The notes below the pieces were generated by a model. It made no database searches and was not told the DNA's origin. It was given only the letters and a program-made list of their open reading frames with translations. Shown one piece after another: positions 1 to 7,466 of a stretch of DNA of 64,000 nt. Every line of letters begins with the position of its first letter. Position 1 is the stretch's first letter. Both the position numbers and the translations under genes were made by a program. The stretch is from DASPPF01 sp032906705 (lineage in GTDB: Archaea > Thermoproteota > Nitrososphaeria > Nitrososphaerales > Gagatemarchaeaceae): assembly GCA_032906705.1 (NCBI GenBank), contig JAJTZC010000002.1:10781-74780 (forward strand), written 5' to 3'.

Positions 1-562
1 TGGCATACTTTTGGGCCAGGCGAGTTATTCCCGGCATGACCACGAGAATGGGTTGAACGACTGCAGCATCAAGTGACTTCATGAATAGCTGCAGTACTGG
101 TATCTCGCCAACGTCGAGCAGCGACGTCTTCACGTCAAGAACAATCTTGAGGTCGTCTCGCTCCCCAACCACGTCGAAGGGATGCTCCGCGCCTGAGCGT
201 CCAACCAGCTTGCCGTCGCGCTTGGTCCTGAATCCACTGGCCCTGAGTCGCTGAATGATAAGCTCAATCAGCAGATTGTTCCCGATTACGTAACGATAAC
301 CGTAGACGAGTCCAGCGACCAGGAGGATTGAGGATGGAACGGCAGAGACTAGGAAAGGTGATTCGAATCCCAAAGCGAAGGCATCGGCATAGAACTGCGC
401 CACGCTCCCGACGAAGAGGGCCGAAACTGAGAAGAATATCAGCAACCAAGGCTTTTCCGTCTGCCCTCTGACGGTCATTATGGTCTTACGGGTGTAGACC
501 AAACTCGCAGCGAACAGAGTGGCTATGAAGCCGTCCAACGCGAGGACTAGAGGCGCAGCCAC
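1..562 (-). CDS. Membrane-anchored protein with PD-(D/E)XK-like nuclease domain (3'-truncated by window edge)
   Basis: Partial gene running off the left edge of the window; I translated it by hand from a GTG at 562. The N-terminal ~95 residues contain about three hydrophobic segments. They are followed by a soluble region with FDVVG, then IVLDVK, then TS, the Asp...DxK arrangement of restriction-endonuclease-like (PD-(D/E)XK) folds. A TATA-like CTAAATAG lies about 25 bases upstream on the minus strand, consistent with leaderless transcription. No stop codon is reached before base 1, so the C-terminus is unknown. The family is not recognised and nuclease activity is an inference from the motif only. 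Confidence 0.6.
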   Translation of the reverse strand, partial: MAAPLVLALDGFIATLFAASLVYTRKTIMTVRGQTEKPWLLIFFSVSALFVGSVAQFYADAFALGFESPFLVSAVPSSILLVAGLVYGYRYVIGNNLLIELIIQRLRASGFRTKRDGKLVGRSGAEHPFDVVGERDDLKIVLDVKTSLLDVGEIPVLQLFMKSLDAAVVQPILVVMPGITRLAQKYA

Positions 563-942
563 GATAGCAATTCGCGACTTCCACTATTTAGCGATTTTCA
601 GAAGAGAAACCTGATTGTTAACGCGAGCAGGCCATTTATGTTCGCTAGTCGTTCGAAAGTCAATTACATTCCCGCACTCGAAGTTTTGGAGCTCTCAGAA
701 GACCATCTGGGAGTTCGTTTTACTCTTCCACGGTCAGAGTCTCAGGGTACGCAATTGGGCCTCGTTCCAGTGAAGGTCGCCGACCCCCTTGGGACCAAGA
801 GGAGAAACCGCGGCAGTTCTGGGTTCTTACAAGTCGGACGAGGATTGTCTTGACGCTAGGACTTGGAAGACAAGGCTGGCTCGGACCGAGGCGGCACAGT
901 CTGATTGGCCGCAGTGAAGTTCGACCGACTTGGAACGTTCAG
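563..942. other. Intergenic region without a supported gene
   Basis: About 380 bases between the divergent partial membrane protein and the MetE-like gene. A 71-codon open frame at 638-853 has no recognisable domain or promoter, so I do not call it. Apart from the promoters of the two flanking genes I see nothing convincing. Confidence 0.5.
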
Positions 943-949
943 CTTATAG
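943..949 (+). promoter_or_regulatory. TATA box of the MetE-like gene
   Basis: The sequence CTTATAG lies 29-35 bases upstream of the TTG at 978. This is the spacing expected for an archaeal TATA box serving a leaderless mRNA, and it decides the start codon of the gene. Confidence 0.5.
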
Positions 950-977
950 TCGAGGGGTCTTCGGGAGGGGTGCGAAG

Positions 978-2003
978 TTGAAGGATTATCTTCCAACCAC
1001 GGTCGTCGGGAGCTATCCTCAGCCAGATTGGCTGATTGATCGGAAGGTTCTGTCCGGCGGACCGCCCCCAAGGATTCGCCAATCGAACTTGTGGCGCATC
1101 CCAGAAGAGCACCTCGAGGAGGCCCAAGACGCTGCTACCCTGATGGCAATCAGAGACATGGAAAGGGCCGGCGTGGACATCATCACGGACGGCGAAATCA
1201 GACGCGAGAGCTACTCCAACCGGTTCGCGACCGCGTTGGAGGGTGTTGACGCGGAGAGGCCTGGACAGATCATAGGGCGGAGCGGTAGGCCGATGGCGGT
1301 CCCCCGCGTCGTGGGACCAGTGAAACGTGTTCGCGCGGTGCAGCTAAGGGACGTTCGATTCCTACGAGAGAACACGCACCGGAGGATCAAGGCGACCATC
1401 CCCGGACCGTTCACGATGACCCAGCAGGCCCAGAACGAGTACTACAAGAGCAGGGAAGACCTTGCAATGAGCTTTGCAAAGTGCGTCAACGAGGAGGCGA
1501 AGGAACTTGTCGGGGCGGGGGCGGACGTTGTGCAAATCGACGAGCCTTGGTTGCAGAGCTACGCTGATGACGCAAGGCTGTACGCGGTTCGGGCCATCGA
1601 CAGAGCGCTGGAGGGGATTCCAGGGACCACGGTCGTCCACTCCTGCTTCGGATACGCAGCCATGGTAAAGGACAAGCCGTCGCGATACCCATTCCTGGCG
1701 GAGCTGGAAGACACATCGGTGCAGCAGATTTCAATCGAGACCGCGCAGCCAAAGCTGGACCTCTCGGTCCTCAAGGACCTGCCCTCAAAGACGATCGTTC
1801 TGGGGGTGCTGAATCTAGGCGATATGAGGGTAGAGTCGCCAGAGGCAATTGAAGCAAGGGTCAGAGAGGCGATGCGTCATGTCCCACAGGAACGCCTGGT
1901 GCTCGCGCCTGATTGCGGAATGAAGTATCTTCCGAAGGATGTGGCCTATCAGAAGCTCAGTGCGATGACGGCGGCAGCTTCCTTGATAATGAAAGCAAAG
2001 TGA
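978..2003 (+). CDS. MetE-core methionine synthase family protein
   Basis: A 341-aa protein related to the catalytic C-terminal domain of cobalamin-independent methionine synthase (a UROD/MetE-like TIM barrel). Members transfer a methyl group to homocysteine; the methyl donor of short archaeal forms (methyl-H4-pterin or a methylated corrinoid protein) cannot be told from sequence. Visible zinc-site residues are the His and Cys of VVHSCFG, the Glu of ISIETAQP and the Cys of APDCGMKYL; TVVGSYPQP is the N-terminal substrate-binding signature. The long N-terminal MetE domain is absent, as is usual in archaea. The TTG at 978 is preferred over an upstream in-frame start at 930 because a TATA box at 943 would lie inside the longer version. 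It would regenerate methionine from the homocysteine released by SAHH (27366-28598). Confidence 0.8.
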   Translation: MKDYLPTTVVGSYPQPDWLIDRKVLSGGPPPRIRQSNLWRIPEEHLEEAQDAATLMAIRDMERAGVDIITDGEIRRESYSNRFATALEGVDAERPGQIIGRSGRPMAVPRVVGPVKRVRAVQLRDVRFLRENTHRRIKATIPGPFTMTQQAQNEYYKSREDLAMSFAKCVNEEAKELVGAGADVVQIDEPWLQSYADDARLYAVRAIDRALEGIPGTTVVHSCFGYAAMVKDKPSRYPFLAELEDTSVQQISIETAQPKLDLSVLKDLPSKTIVLGVLNLGDMRVESPEAIEARVREAMRHVPQERLVLAPDCGMKYLPKDVAYQKLSAMTAAASLIMKAK

Positions 2004-2049
2004 CACAGAGCTGCTTTCCATCCGTTTGGTGTAATGCTGGAGTCATGCC

Positions 2050-2823
2050 TTGAAGCTTGAGTGGTACGGGTTCGACTTCGGGGAGACCCTGATGAACCCA
2101 TACACCCTGCACCAGAGCACGCTCATCCGGCGAATATATGCTGAAATCGGAAGACCCAACGAGGCGGAGGAGAGGGTCCAGAAATGGTACAGGCTGAGGA
2201 ACGCCGCTGGCTCTTCCACGGACAGGGCTGAGCTGCGGGTCAGGTTCCTGAAGCAGTACGCAAGGGACAGGATATACTCGGAGGTCCTGGGCGGCGACTC
2301 CCAGGCGATACGCCTGTACGAAATAGGCGAAGCTGAAGGCTTCACTCCGGCGAAGGGCGTCGAGAAGGCCCTCCTGGGACTGAGGGAAAGGGGGAGCGTT
2401 GCCTCGATAGTGAGCGAAACCTCGCAGCAGGCTGCGGCCCTAGCCATAGCGAGGTTCTTGCATGTGCACGGATTGGGTGGTCTGATCAACGAAATCATCA
2501 CACCGGCAGGACGGTTTAGTGTCCGCGGGGAGATGGTCGGCCCGGAGTTTGTGGGGAAGACAAAGAAGGACGGAACTATCTTCGATGAGCTGAAGTCCTA
2601 CCTGAATCGGCTGGGCGTGGATGCTGGAAAGGCGGCCGTCGTTGGCGACGATCCGCAGCTGGACATCGCAAACGCGAAGAAGCGCGGGTTTGTCGTCGTC
2701 CAATACATCGGCATAGTAAACAGAGGAGCGAGCGAGGCTGACTACGTCATAGACGACTGGGCGAAGCTGCCAGCCGAGCCCAACATCGGGCCGCCTCCCT
2801 TTTCGCCGGAAAAAGTTCGATAA
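2050..2823 (+). CDS. HAD-superfamily hydrolase, D+2-less paralogue 1
   Basis: A 257-aa HAD-fold protein starting at TTG 2050; an ATG five bases upstream is out of frame and closed at once by TGA. HAD motif I reads FDFGETL, motif II is the Ser of IVSETS, the motif III lysine is in KTKKDG and motif IV is VVGDDPQLDI. The residue two after the nucleophile Asp is Gly, where phosphatases carry the general acid Asp, so an ordinary phosphatase role is doubtful; haloacid dehalogenases and phosphonatases also deviate here. A close paralogue sharing NPxTxH near the N-terminus and the IITPAGR segment lies at 12578-13324 at the other end of the catabolic island. Substrate unknown. Confidence 0.75.
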   Translation: MKLEWYGFDFGETLMNPYTLHQSTLIRRIYAEIGRPNEAEERVQKWYRLRNAAGSSTDRAELRVRFLKQYARDRIYSEVLGGDSQAIRLYEIGEAEGFTPAKGVEKALLGLRERGSVASIVSETSQQAAALAIARFLHVHGLGGLINEIITPAGRFSVRGEMVGPEFVGKTKKDGTIFDELKSYLNRLGVDAGKAAVVGDDPQLDIANAKKRGFVVVQYIGIVNRGASEADYVIDDWAKLPAEPNIGPPPFSPEKVR

Positions 2824-2860
2824 CGGAGGAGCTGAGACAGTCGAATTCTGAATCACCAGG

Positions 2861-2868
2861 CTTAAATA
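2861..2868 (+). promoter_or_regulatory. TATA box upstream of the helicase gene with ~80-base leader
   Basis: CTTAAATA is a good archaeal TATA element, but the helicase start is at 2972. This implies a 5' untranslated leader of roughly 80 bases, unlike the mostly leaderless neighbours. Confidence 0.5.
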
Positions 2869-2971
2869 CGGTAGACAGAGCTTCGTTCCTGAAAGCAAGC
2901 CTGTGTTGTGGATTCGGAACGTTCCACGATTCTGACTCTCTGACGCGGATTTTGCTGAAGAGGCAATAGAA

Positions 2972-4189
2972 TTGAGCAACTTCGAGGAAATGGAACTGCA
3001 GCCGACCCTCCTGAGAGGGGTGGCTGGGATGGGATTCGAGAAGCCCTTTCCCATTCAGGAGAAGGCGATAGGGCCCCTTCTAAAGGGCCAGGATGTCATC
3101 GGCCAGGCCCGGACGGGCTCGGGCAAGACTGCCGCATTCTCACTACCAATGCTGCAAGCAATCGATGTGAAGGCGCGCGCGGTCCAAGGTCTCGTTCTTG
3201 CGCCGACCAGGGAACTTGCGGTTCAGATAACGGAAGAGGCTAGGAGGCTCGGGGTCTACACCGGGGCGAGAATGGTAACCATCTACGGCGGCCAGTCGAT
3301 TAACGTCCAGCACGACGCACTCAGGCAGGGAGTCCATATCGTGGTGGGGACACCAGGAAGGATCATCGACCATCTGGAGCGGGGTTGGCTTAACCTCAAC
3401 TCTGTGAAGTTTGTTGTCATCGACGAGGCCGACACCATGCTTGACATGGGGTTCGTCGAGGACGTCGAGTTCATCCTCGGGCGCACCCCGCAAAAGAAGC
3501 AAGTCTGCCTCTTCTCGGCTACGATGCCGCACAGGATAACCGAGCTGGCCAGGAAATACATGAACAACCCAGAGAAGATACTTATAGACTCGGTGGAGCC
3601 GTCGGTCGATACCCTCGACCAGTACTATGCTGTTGTCGACCAACATGAGAAGCTCAATTTCCTCGTTGACCTCCTGCAGCGGGAGAAGCCTGCAAGCGCG
3701 ATAGTATTCTGCAGGACAAAGTACGGAGCACACCGGCTTGCCATTGACCTCCAGAGGAAGGGATTCTACACCGTCCCGCTGCACGGGAACCTCAGTCAGA
3801 ACCAGAGGGACCACTCGATGCATACGTTCAGGTCGGGTCACGCAGACATACTGGTGGCTACGGATGTCGCCAGCAGAGGGATAGACATCTCACAGGTCGC
3901 ATGCGTGATCAACTATGACGTCCCCCTCGACCCGCTCCTCTACTTCCACCGGGTAGGAAGGACCGCAAGGGCAGGAAGGCCTGGGAGAGCGTTCTCCTTC
4001 GTGACAAAGCAGGACTCGGGAGATTTCGCCAGGATTCTTCAGATGACAAAGGCGCCTGTCACGCCGATGAGGGCTTCCGACAAGCTCCACCCGCTCGAGG
4101 TTCGCGATTCGCCATCCCGGGGATATCGGGGAAGGCGTCCCCGCCCTGGCAGGCCGCACAGGCCTGAATACCGCAGGTGGAGGCGGTAG
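2972..4189 (+). CDS. DEAD-box ATP-dependent RNA helicase
   Basis: A 405-aa DEAD-box helicase that unwinds RNA duplexes using ATP. All motifs are present in order: a Q motif with FPIQEKAI, motif I ARTGSGKTA, Ia PTRELA, Ib TPGR, II DEAD, III SAT, IV IVFCRT, V TDVASRGID and VI HRVGRTARAG. The last ~30 residues form an Arg/Pro/Gly-rich basic tail, as in helicases that bind structured RNA nonspecifically. Translation starts at TTG 2972. The upstream TATA box implies a leader of about 80 bases, which would allow post-transcriptional control as known for cold-induced helicases, though I see no specific element. A zinc-ribbon microprotein follows 14 bases downstream. Confidence 0.92.
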   Translation: MSNFEEMELQPTLLRGVAGMGFEKPFPIQEKAIGPLLKGQDVIGQARTGSGKTAAFSLPMLQAIDVKARAVQGLVLAPTRELAVQITEEARRLGVYTGARMVTIYGGQSINVQHDALRQGVHIVVGTPGRIIDHLERGWLNLNSVKFVVIDEADTMLDMGFVEDVEFILGRTPQKKQVCLFSATMPHRITELARKYMNNPEKILIDSVEPSVDTLDQYYAVVDQHEKLNFLVDLLQREKPASAIVFCRTKYGAHRLAIDLQRKGFYTVPLHGNLSQNQRDHSMHTFRSGHADILVATDVASRGIDISQVACVINYDVPLDPLLYFHRVGRTARAGRPGRAFSFVTKQDSGDFARILQMTKAPVTPMRASDKLHPLEVRDSPSRGYRGRRPRPGRPHRPEYRRWRR

Positions 4190-4203
4190 TCACGAGCGAG
4201 GCG

Positions 4204-4344
4204 ATGCAGGACGGCCGTCAGGTCCTCTGCAACCTGCACCAGATCAGGATGGTAGTGAGCGATCAGGCGGGCAGGCCATATTGCCCAGTGTGCGAACAAC
4301 TCAATAACCAAGAAGCTTTGCGGAGAAGGGCAAGGCGCCGCTGA
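4204..4344 (+). CDS. 46-aa zinc-ribbon microprotein
   Basis: A short ORF translated by hand, starting ATG 4204 and ending TGA 4344. It encodes 46 residues with CNLH near the N-terminus and CPVC about 20 residues later, a typical four-ligand zinc-ribbon spacing (C-x2-H ... C-x2-C). It ends in a basic tail RRRARRR. It begins 14 bases after the helicase stop codon on the same strand and is probably cotranscribed with it. The basic tail and operon partner suggest nucleic-acid binding. I do not recognise a named family. Confidence 0.65.
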   Translation: MQDGRQVLCNLHQIRMVVSDQAGRPYCPVCEQLNNQEALRRRARRR

Positions 4345-4362
4345 GTCAAGGCGGACCCTGCC

Positions 4363-4379
4363 CAATCGTTTCGCGATTG
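4363..4379. terminator. Hairpin between convergent genes
   Basis: CAATCG and CGATTG pair around a five-base loop and are followed by a pyrimidine-rich run. The hairpin lies between the convergent zinc-ribbon and FAH genes. Archaeal termination relies mostly on T-tracts, so the role is uncertain. Confidence 0.3.
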
Positions 4380-4401
4380 CCCGGGCTCTTTCTCTAGTGC
4401 G

Positions 4402-5316
4402 TCAGGCGCCACGCGACTGCATCCTGATCTTGTTTTTCAGCACCCCGACCTTCTCGACCTCGGCCTCTACCAGGTCTCCGTCCTGCAGATACTTTCCTGT
4501 GTAGAGCGCGACTCCGGAGCATGTGCCCGTCGCGATGACGTCGCCCGGGAGCAGCGTGTTGCCCTCCGACGCGCAGGCAATCAGGTCGGGTACCCTGAAT
4601 ATCATGTCGTCTGTCGTTCCCTCCTGTCTCACCTCTCCGTTCACCTTCAGGCTGAGCCCCAGCGGGTACGGGTCCGGCACCTCGTCACGGGTGACCAGGA
4701 ACGGCCCCATAGGCAGCGATGTGTCGGCCACTTTGCCCTTGTACAGGTTCCTGCCCACCACGGTGCCCTCCACGCCCCTTTTCATTCCGTCCCTGAAGCT
4801 TATGTCGTTCACCACAGTGTACCCGGCCACGTAGTCGTAGGCGTCCTTCTGCTCGATGTCCTTTCCTTTCTTGCCTATGATGACGCCCAGCTCCACCTCG
4901 TGGTCGACCTTGGTGGAGAATTTGGGTGCGAACACGTCGTCGCCGTCGCCGACGATGCATCCTGAGTGTTTGAAGAAGAAGTAGGGTTCGCTGGGCGCGC
5001 TGCCCACCTCTTTGCCATGAGAACGATAGTTAACGAAGACGCAGAGGATTTTGCCCGGGGTGCGTACCGGGGGCAGGAATCTGACCTCCTTCATCTTTCG
5101 CGCCAATTTCTGGAGAGTGCTCTTGTCCGACATTATCAGATTCAACGACTTTTGTATGTCACCCACGGCCCTGTCCCAATAGCCCAACGCCTCTTCGAGT
5201 GACGAAGGGAGGCCGTCTGAGACCGACCCGGTAGCGTCCGTGATGTCGAGCACCTGGCCGGAGACGACAGCGCCGAGGCGCACCGACCGGTCGACTACGA
5301 AGTTGACCAGCTTCAT
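4402..5316 (-). CDS. Fumarylacetoacetate hydrolase (FAH) family protein
   Basis: A 304-aa FAH-family enzyme. The family hydrolyses or isomerises beta-diketo acids such as fumarylpyruvate, acylpyruvates or 2-oxohept-3-enedioate using a divalent metal. The metal-binding Glu pair is visible in KVDHEVELGVIIG, followed by the conserved YTVVNDISFRDG and, near the C-terminus, PGDVIATGTCSGVA. ATG 5316 is chosen over a longer in-frame start at 5409 because it gives the family N-terminus MKLVNFV and because a TATA-like CTTAAATC lies about 30 bases upstream. It sits beside genes for a gentisate-dioxygenase-like cupin and an ACMSD-type amidohydrolase, so fumarylpyruvate-type cleavage is a reasonable but unproven guess. 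Confidence 0.85.
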   Translation of the reverse strand: MKLVNFVVDRSVRLGAVVSGQVLDITDATGSVSDGLPSSLEEALGYWDRAVGDIQKSLNLIMSDKSTLQKLARKMKEVRFLPPVRTPGKILCVFVNYRSHGKEVGSAPSEPYFFFKHSGCIVGDGDDVFAPKFSTKVDHEVELGVIIGKKGKDIEQKDAYDYVAGYTVVNDISFRDGMKRGVEGTVVGRNLYKGKVADTSLPMGPFLVTRDEVPDPYPLGLSLKVNGEVRQEGTTDDMIFRVPDLIACASEGNTLLPGDVIATGTCSGVALYTGKYLQDGDLVEAEVEKVGVLKNKIRMQSRGA

Positions 5317-5412
5317 TGAGGACGAAAGCTGAGAATGGTCTGCAGATTTAAGCTGTCGCAGCCAGATACTCGGAAAACAGTGGGGGGAGGCCCCGAGGGG
5401 CCCCTCCAACTC

Positions 5413-6249
5413 CTATCTCTTCATCCGCCACTTGTTGAATGCAGGTGCAGTCGCGACGATCAGGCCGATGAGCCCGACTACGACTCCCCACGGGGAGGAT
5501 GCTTGCCCGGCACCCAGCCACGCATTGGTCAGAGCCGACCCCTGCGCGTTCGTGGTGAACCCCAAGCTGGAAATCCAGCCGCCGATGATGATGATTATCC
5601 AGCCGAGGACGACCTGTCCCCAGTGCGCCATTGGACCCATGGACATTTTTGCCTGACCTGTCTCGCCCATTCCTTCGGTCATCTTCGACACTGGGCTGAA
5701 AAACATACCCAGGACGAAGCCGTAGATCGAGTGCCAGACGAAGTTGTAGAAGATTAGGTTCGTCTGTCCGAGACCAAACGCTGAACCCCAATACGAGAAC
5801 CAGAAACCTGTCCCGTACATGAGGGGCATGACGAACGAGTTGCTAACAATCCATAGAGTCCAGCCCCACAGGAGTCCCTTGACCAGGTTGGCACCCACGG
5901 TCATCGGACCAGGGAGGTTGGAGTATACGAGTAATGTGAAGACAAGGCCGAAGATGATTCCTTGAGAGTAATGTGCCCACATCCCGAGGAAGTAGGTGAA
6001 GTCTGGCGAGAGTGCCGTCTTCGCAGTCACTGCGAAGAATCCAGAGAGATTGTGGAAATTCGTGGCCCAGACCTCTGCGTTGAGTGTATTGAAGGAGAAT
6101 GGTACCCACCCGATTGCGTAGAACCACTCTCCGAACATGGTAGCGAAGAAGGTCGCTCCGAATGCTGCGACCAGGCCAGCGACGAGTCTGTTGTCTGTCC
6201 ATGCGTATGGCCTATGTACGTCAACCATTTCGTGAGACATTTTCGACAT
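5413..6249 (-). CDS. Polytopic membrane protein of unknown function
   Basis: A 278-aa integral membrane protein with about six hydrophobic segments, rich in Trp, Phe and Met, and with many aromatic residues at predicted membrane borders (for example FGEWFYAIGW and GTGFWFSYWG). I do not recognise the family. It follows the FAH gene region on the same strand, and its own promoter has a TATA box (6276-6284) and a perfect six-base inverted repeat between the TATA box and the start, suggesting repressor control. Given the context, uptake or sensing of the catabolic substrate is possible, but no transport motif is visible. Confidence 0.8.
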   Translation of the reverse strand: MSKMSHEMVDVHRPYAWTDNRLVAGLVAAFGATFFATMFGEWFYAIGWVPFSFNTLNAEVWATNFHNLSGFFAVTAKTALSPDFTYFLGMWAHYSQGIIFGLVFTLLVYSNLPGPMTVGANLVKGLLWGWTLWIVSNSFVMPLMYGTGFWFSYWGSAFGLGQTNLIFYNFVWHSIYGFVLGMFFSPVSKMTEGMGETGQAKMSMGPMAHWGQVVLGWIIIIIGGWISSLGFTTNAQGSALTNAWLGAGQASSPWGVVVGLIGLIVATAPAFNKWRMKR

Positions 6250-6257
6250 CGAGATAC

Positions 6258-6271
6258 CCTAACGGGTTAGG
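6258..6271 (-). promoter_or_regulatory. Palindromic operator-like site
   Basis: CCTAAC-GG-GTTAGG is a perfect inverted repeat with a two-base spacer. It lies between the minus-strand TATA box (TTTATAAG, about 6276-6284) and the ATG at 6249, covering roughly -3 to -17 of the expected transcription start. A dimeric repressor bound here would block polymerase. Confidence 0.5.
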
Positions 6272-6392
6272 TCGGCTTATAAACCTGGGCTGAGAACCGG
6301 GAACAAGCTGCGATTTTCGTAGTCTGTCGAGGCCACTTTGGGCCCTTTTCTCGCGACCAGCTTAAAAACGGCCCCGAAGCCGAGTGTTGCTC

Positions 6393-7409
6393 GTGAGCGA
6401 AACCAGCTCGGCAACCGCGGTCGATGTCCACACTCACGTCTATCCGAGCGAGTACCTGAAGTATCTCGAACAGAGGACGGCCTACCCCAAGCTGGTGCAC
6501 GACCAGACGGAAGGAATGGTCATCTGGGATGAGGGAGTGCGCGCCGGACACGTTGACGCGAAAGGACACGTCGACGTCGACTTCCGAGTTTCGTTCATGG
6601 AGAAGGACTGCGCCATCGGGACTCAAGCGGTGAGCCTCACCGTCCCCGGGACGTACGAGTTCGGAAACGAGAGCACGAAGTGGGCGAAGTGGATCAACGA
6701 CTATTACGCGAAGTTGAACGAGAAGTATCCAGGCAAGTACGCCTGCTTCATGACACTCCCGCTCAACGACATCGGAGCTTCGCTCGACGAAATGGAGAGA
6801 GCGCACAAGAGCCTCGGGCTTGGCGGCGTCGGGCTGTTCACGAACGTCCAAGGGACGTACCTTGACGACCAGAAGTTCCATCCAATCTTCGAGAAGGTCT
6901 CGAAGCTCGGGCTGCCCATCTTCGTCCATCCAGCAACGCCGATTGTTTCGGAGTTTCTCGGAAAGTACAAGATACCCGTCCCGCTCTGGGGATACACATA
7001 CGAGACGACAATCTTCTTCACAAGACTGGTCTGGAACGGCGTCATGGAGAAGTTCCCCAACCTGAACTTCATCGCGACCCATCTCGGCGGATTCATCCCA
7101 TATCAGTTCGAGAGAATCGACTATGCGTTCAGGGGATACAGCAGGGAGTTCGGTTACAAGCTAGGCAAACCCCCGAGCGTTTACTTCAGGCGTCTGTACT
7201 ACGACGCGGTGAACTTCCACAAGCCAGCTGTCATGGAAGCGATTATGACCTTCGGTGCGGACAGAATCATGCTCGGCACGGATTATGCGCACAGGGTCGG
7301 AGACCCCAAGCGCGCAGTCCCGAACATCAAGGAGCTCCCGATTGCGGAGGACGACAAGGAGAAGATCCTTAGCGGGACCGCGCGCAAGATCCTCCGGCTC
7401 GACCGATAA
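6393..7409 (+). CDS. Amidohydrolase of the ACMSD-like (Amidohydro_2) family
   Basis: A 338-aa metal-dependent TIM-barrel enzyme related to aminocarboxymuconate-semialdehyde decarboxylase, gamma-resorcylate decarboxylase and oxalomesaconate hydratase. Metal ligands are visible: HTH in VDVHTHVYP, the His of FVHPAT, the His of ATHLGG and the Asp of GTDYAH. Members decarboxylate or hydrate aromatic acids and their ring-cleavage products, often non-oxidatively and reversibly. A TATA box (CTTAAAA, 6361) predicts transcription start near 6388-6393, favouring the GTG at 6393 over GTG 6384. It is codirectional with the cyclase-family and phosphotransferase genes. The exact reaction cannot be assigned. 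Confidence 0.85.
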   Translation: MSETSSATAVDVHTHVYPSEYLKYLEQRTAYPKLVHDQTEGMVIWDEGVRAGHVDAKGHVDVDFRVSFMEKDCAIGTQAVSLTVPGTYEFGNESTKWAKWINDYYAKLNEKYPGKYACFMTLPLNDIGASLDEMERAHKSLGLGGVGLFTNVQGTYLDDQKFHPIFEKVSKLGLPIFVHPATPIVSEFLGKYKIPVPLWGYTYETTIFFTRLVWNGVMEKFPNLNFIATHLGGFIPYQFERIDYAFRGYSREFGYKLGKPPSVYFRRLYYDAVNFHKPAVMEAIMTFGADRIMLGTDYAHRVGDPKRAVPNIKELPIAEDDKEKILSGTARKILRLDR

Positions 7410-7430
7410 TCTGACCGTTCAGCCTCGCAA

Positions 7431-7440
7431 GAATAAATAA
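7431..7440 (+). promoter_or_regulatory. TATA box of the cyclase/phosphotransferase operon
   Basis: GAATAAATAA lies 27-36 bases upstream of TTG 7467 and gives a leaderless start for the first gene of the 7467-11345 operon. Confidence 0.5.
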
Positions 7441-7466
7441 CTGCGGGAAGCTCTCCTGCGTTCGAC

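Noticed and set aside
638..853. 71-codon open frame upstream of the MetE-like gene
   Set aside because: No recognisable domain, poor codon pattern and no promoter; probably chance in GC-rich DNA.
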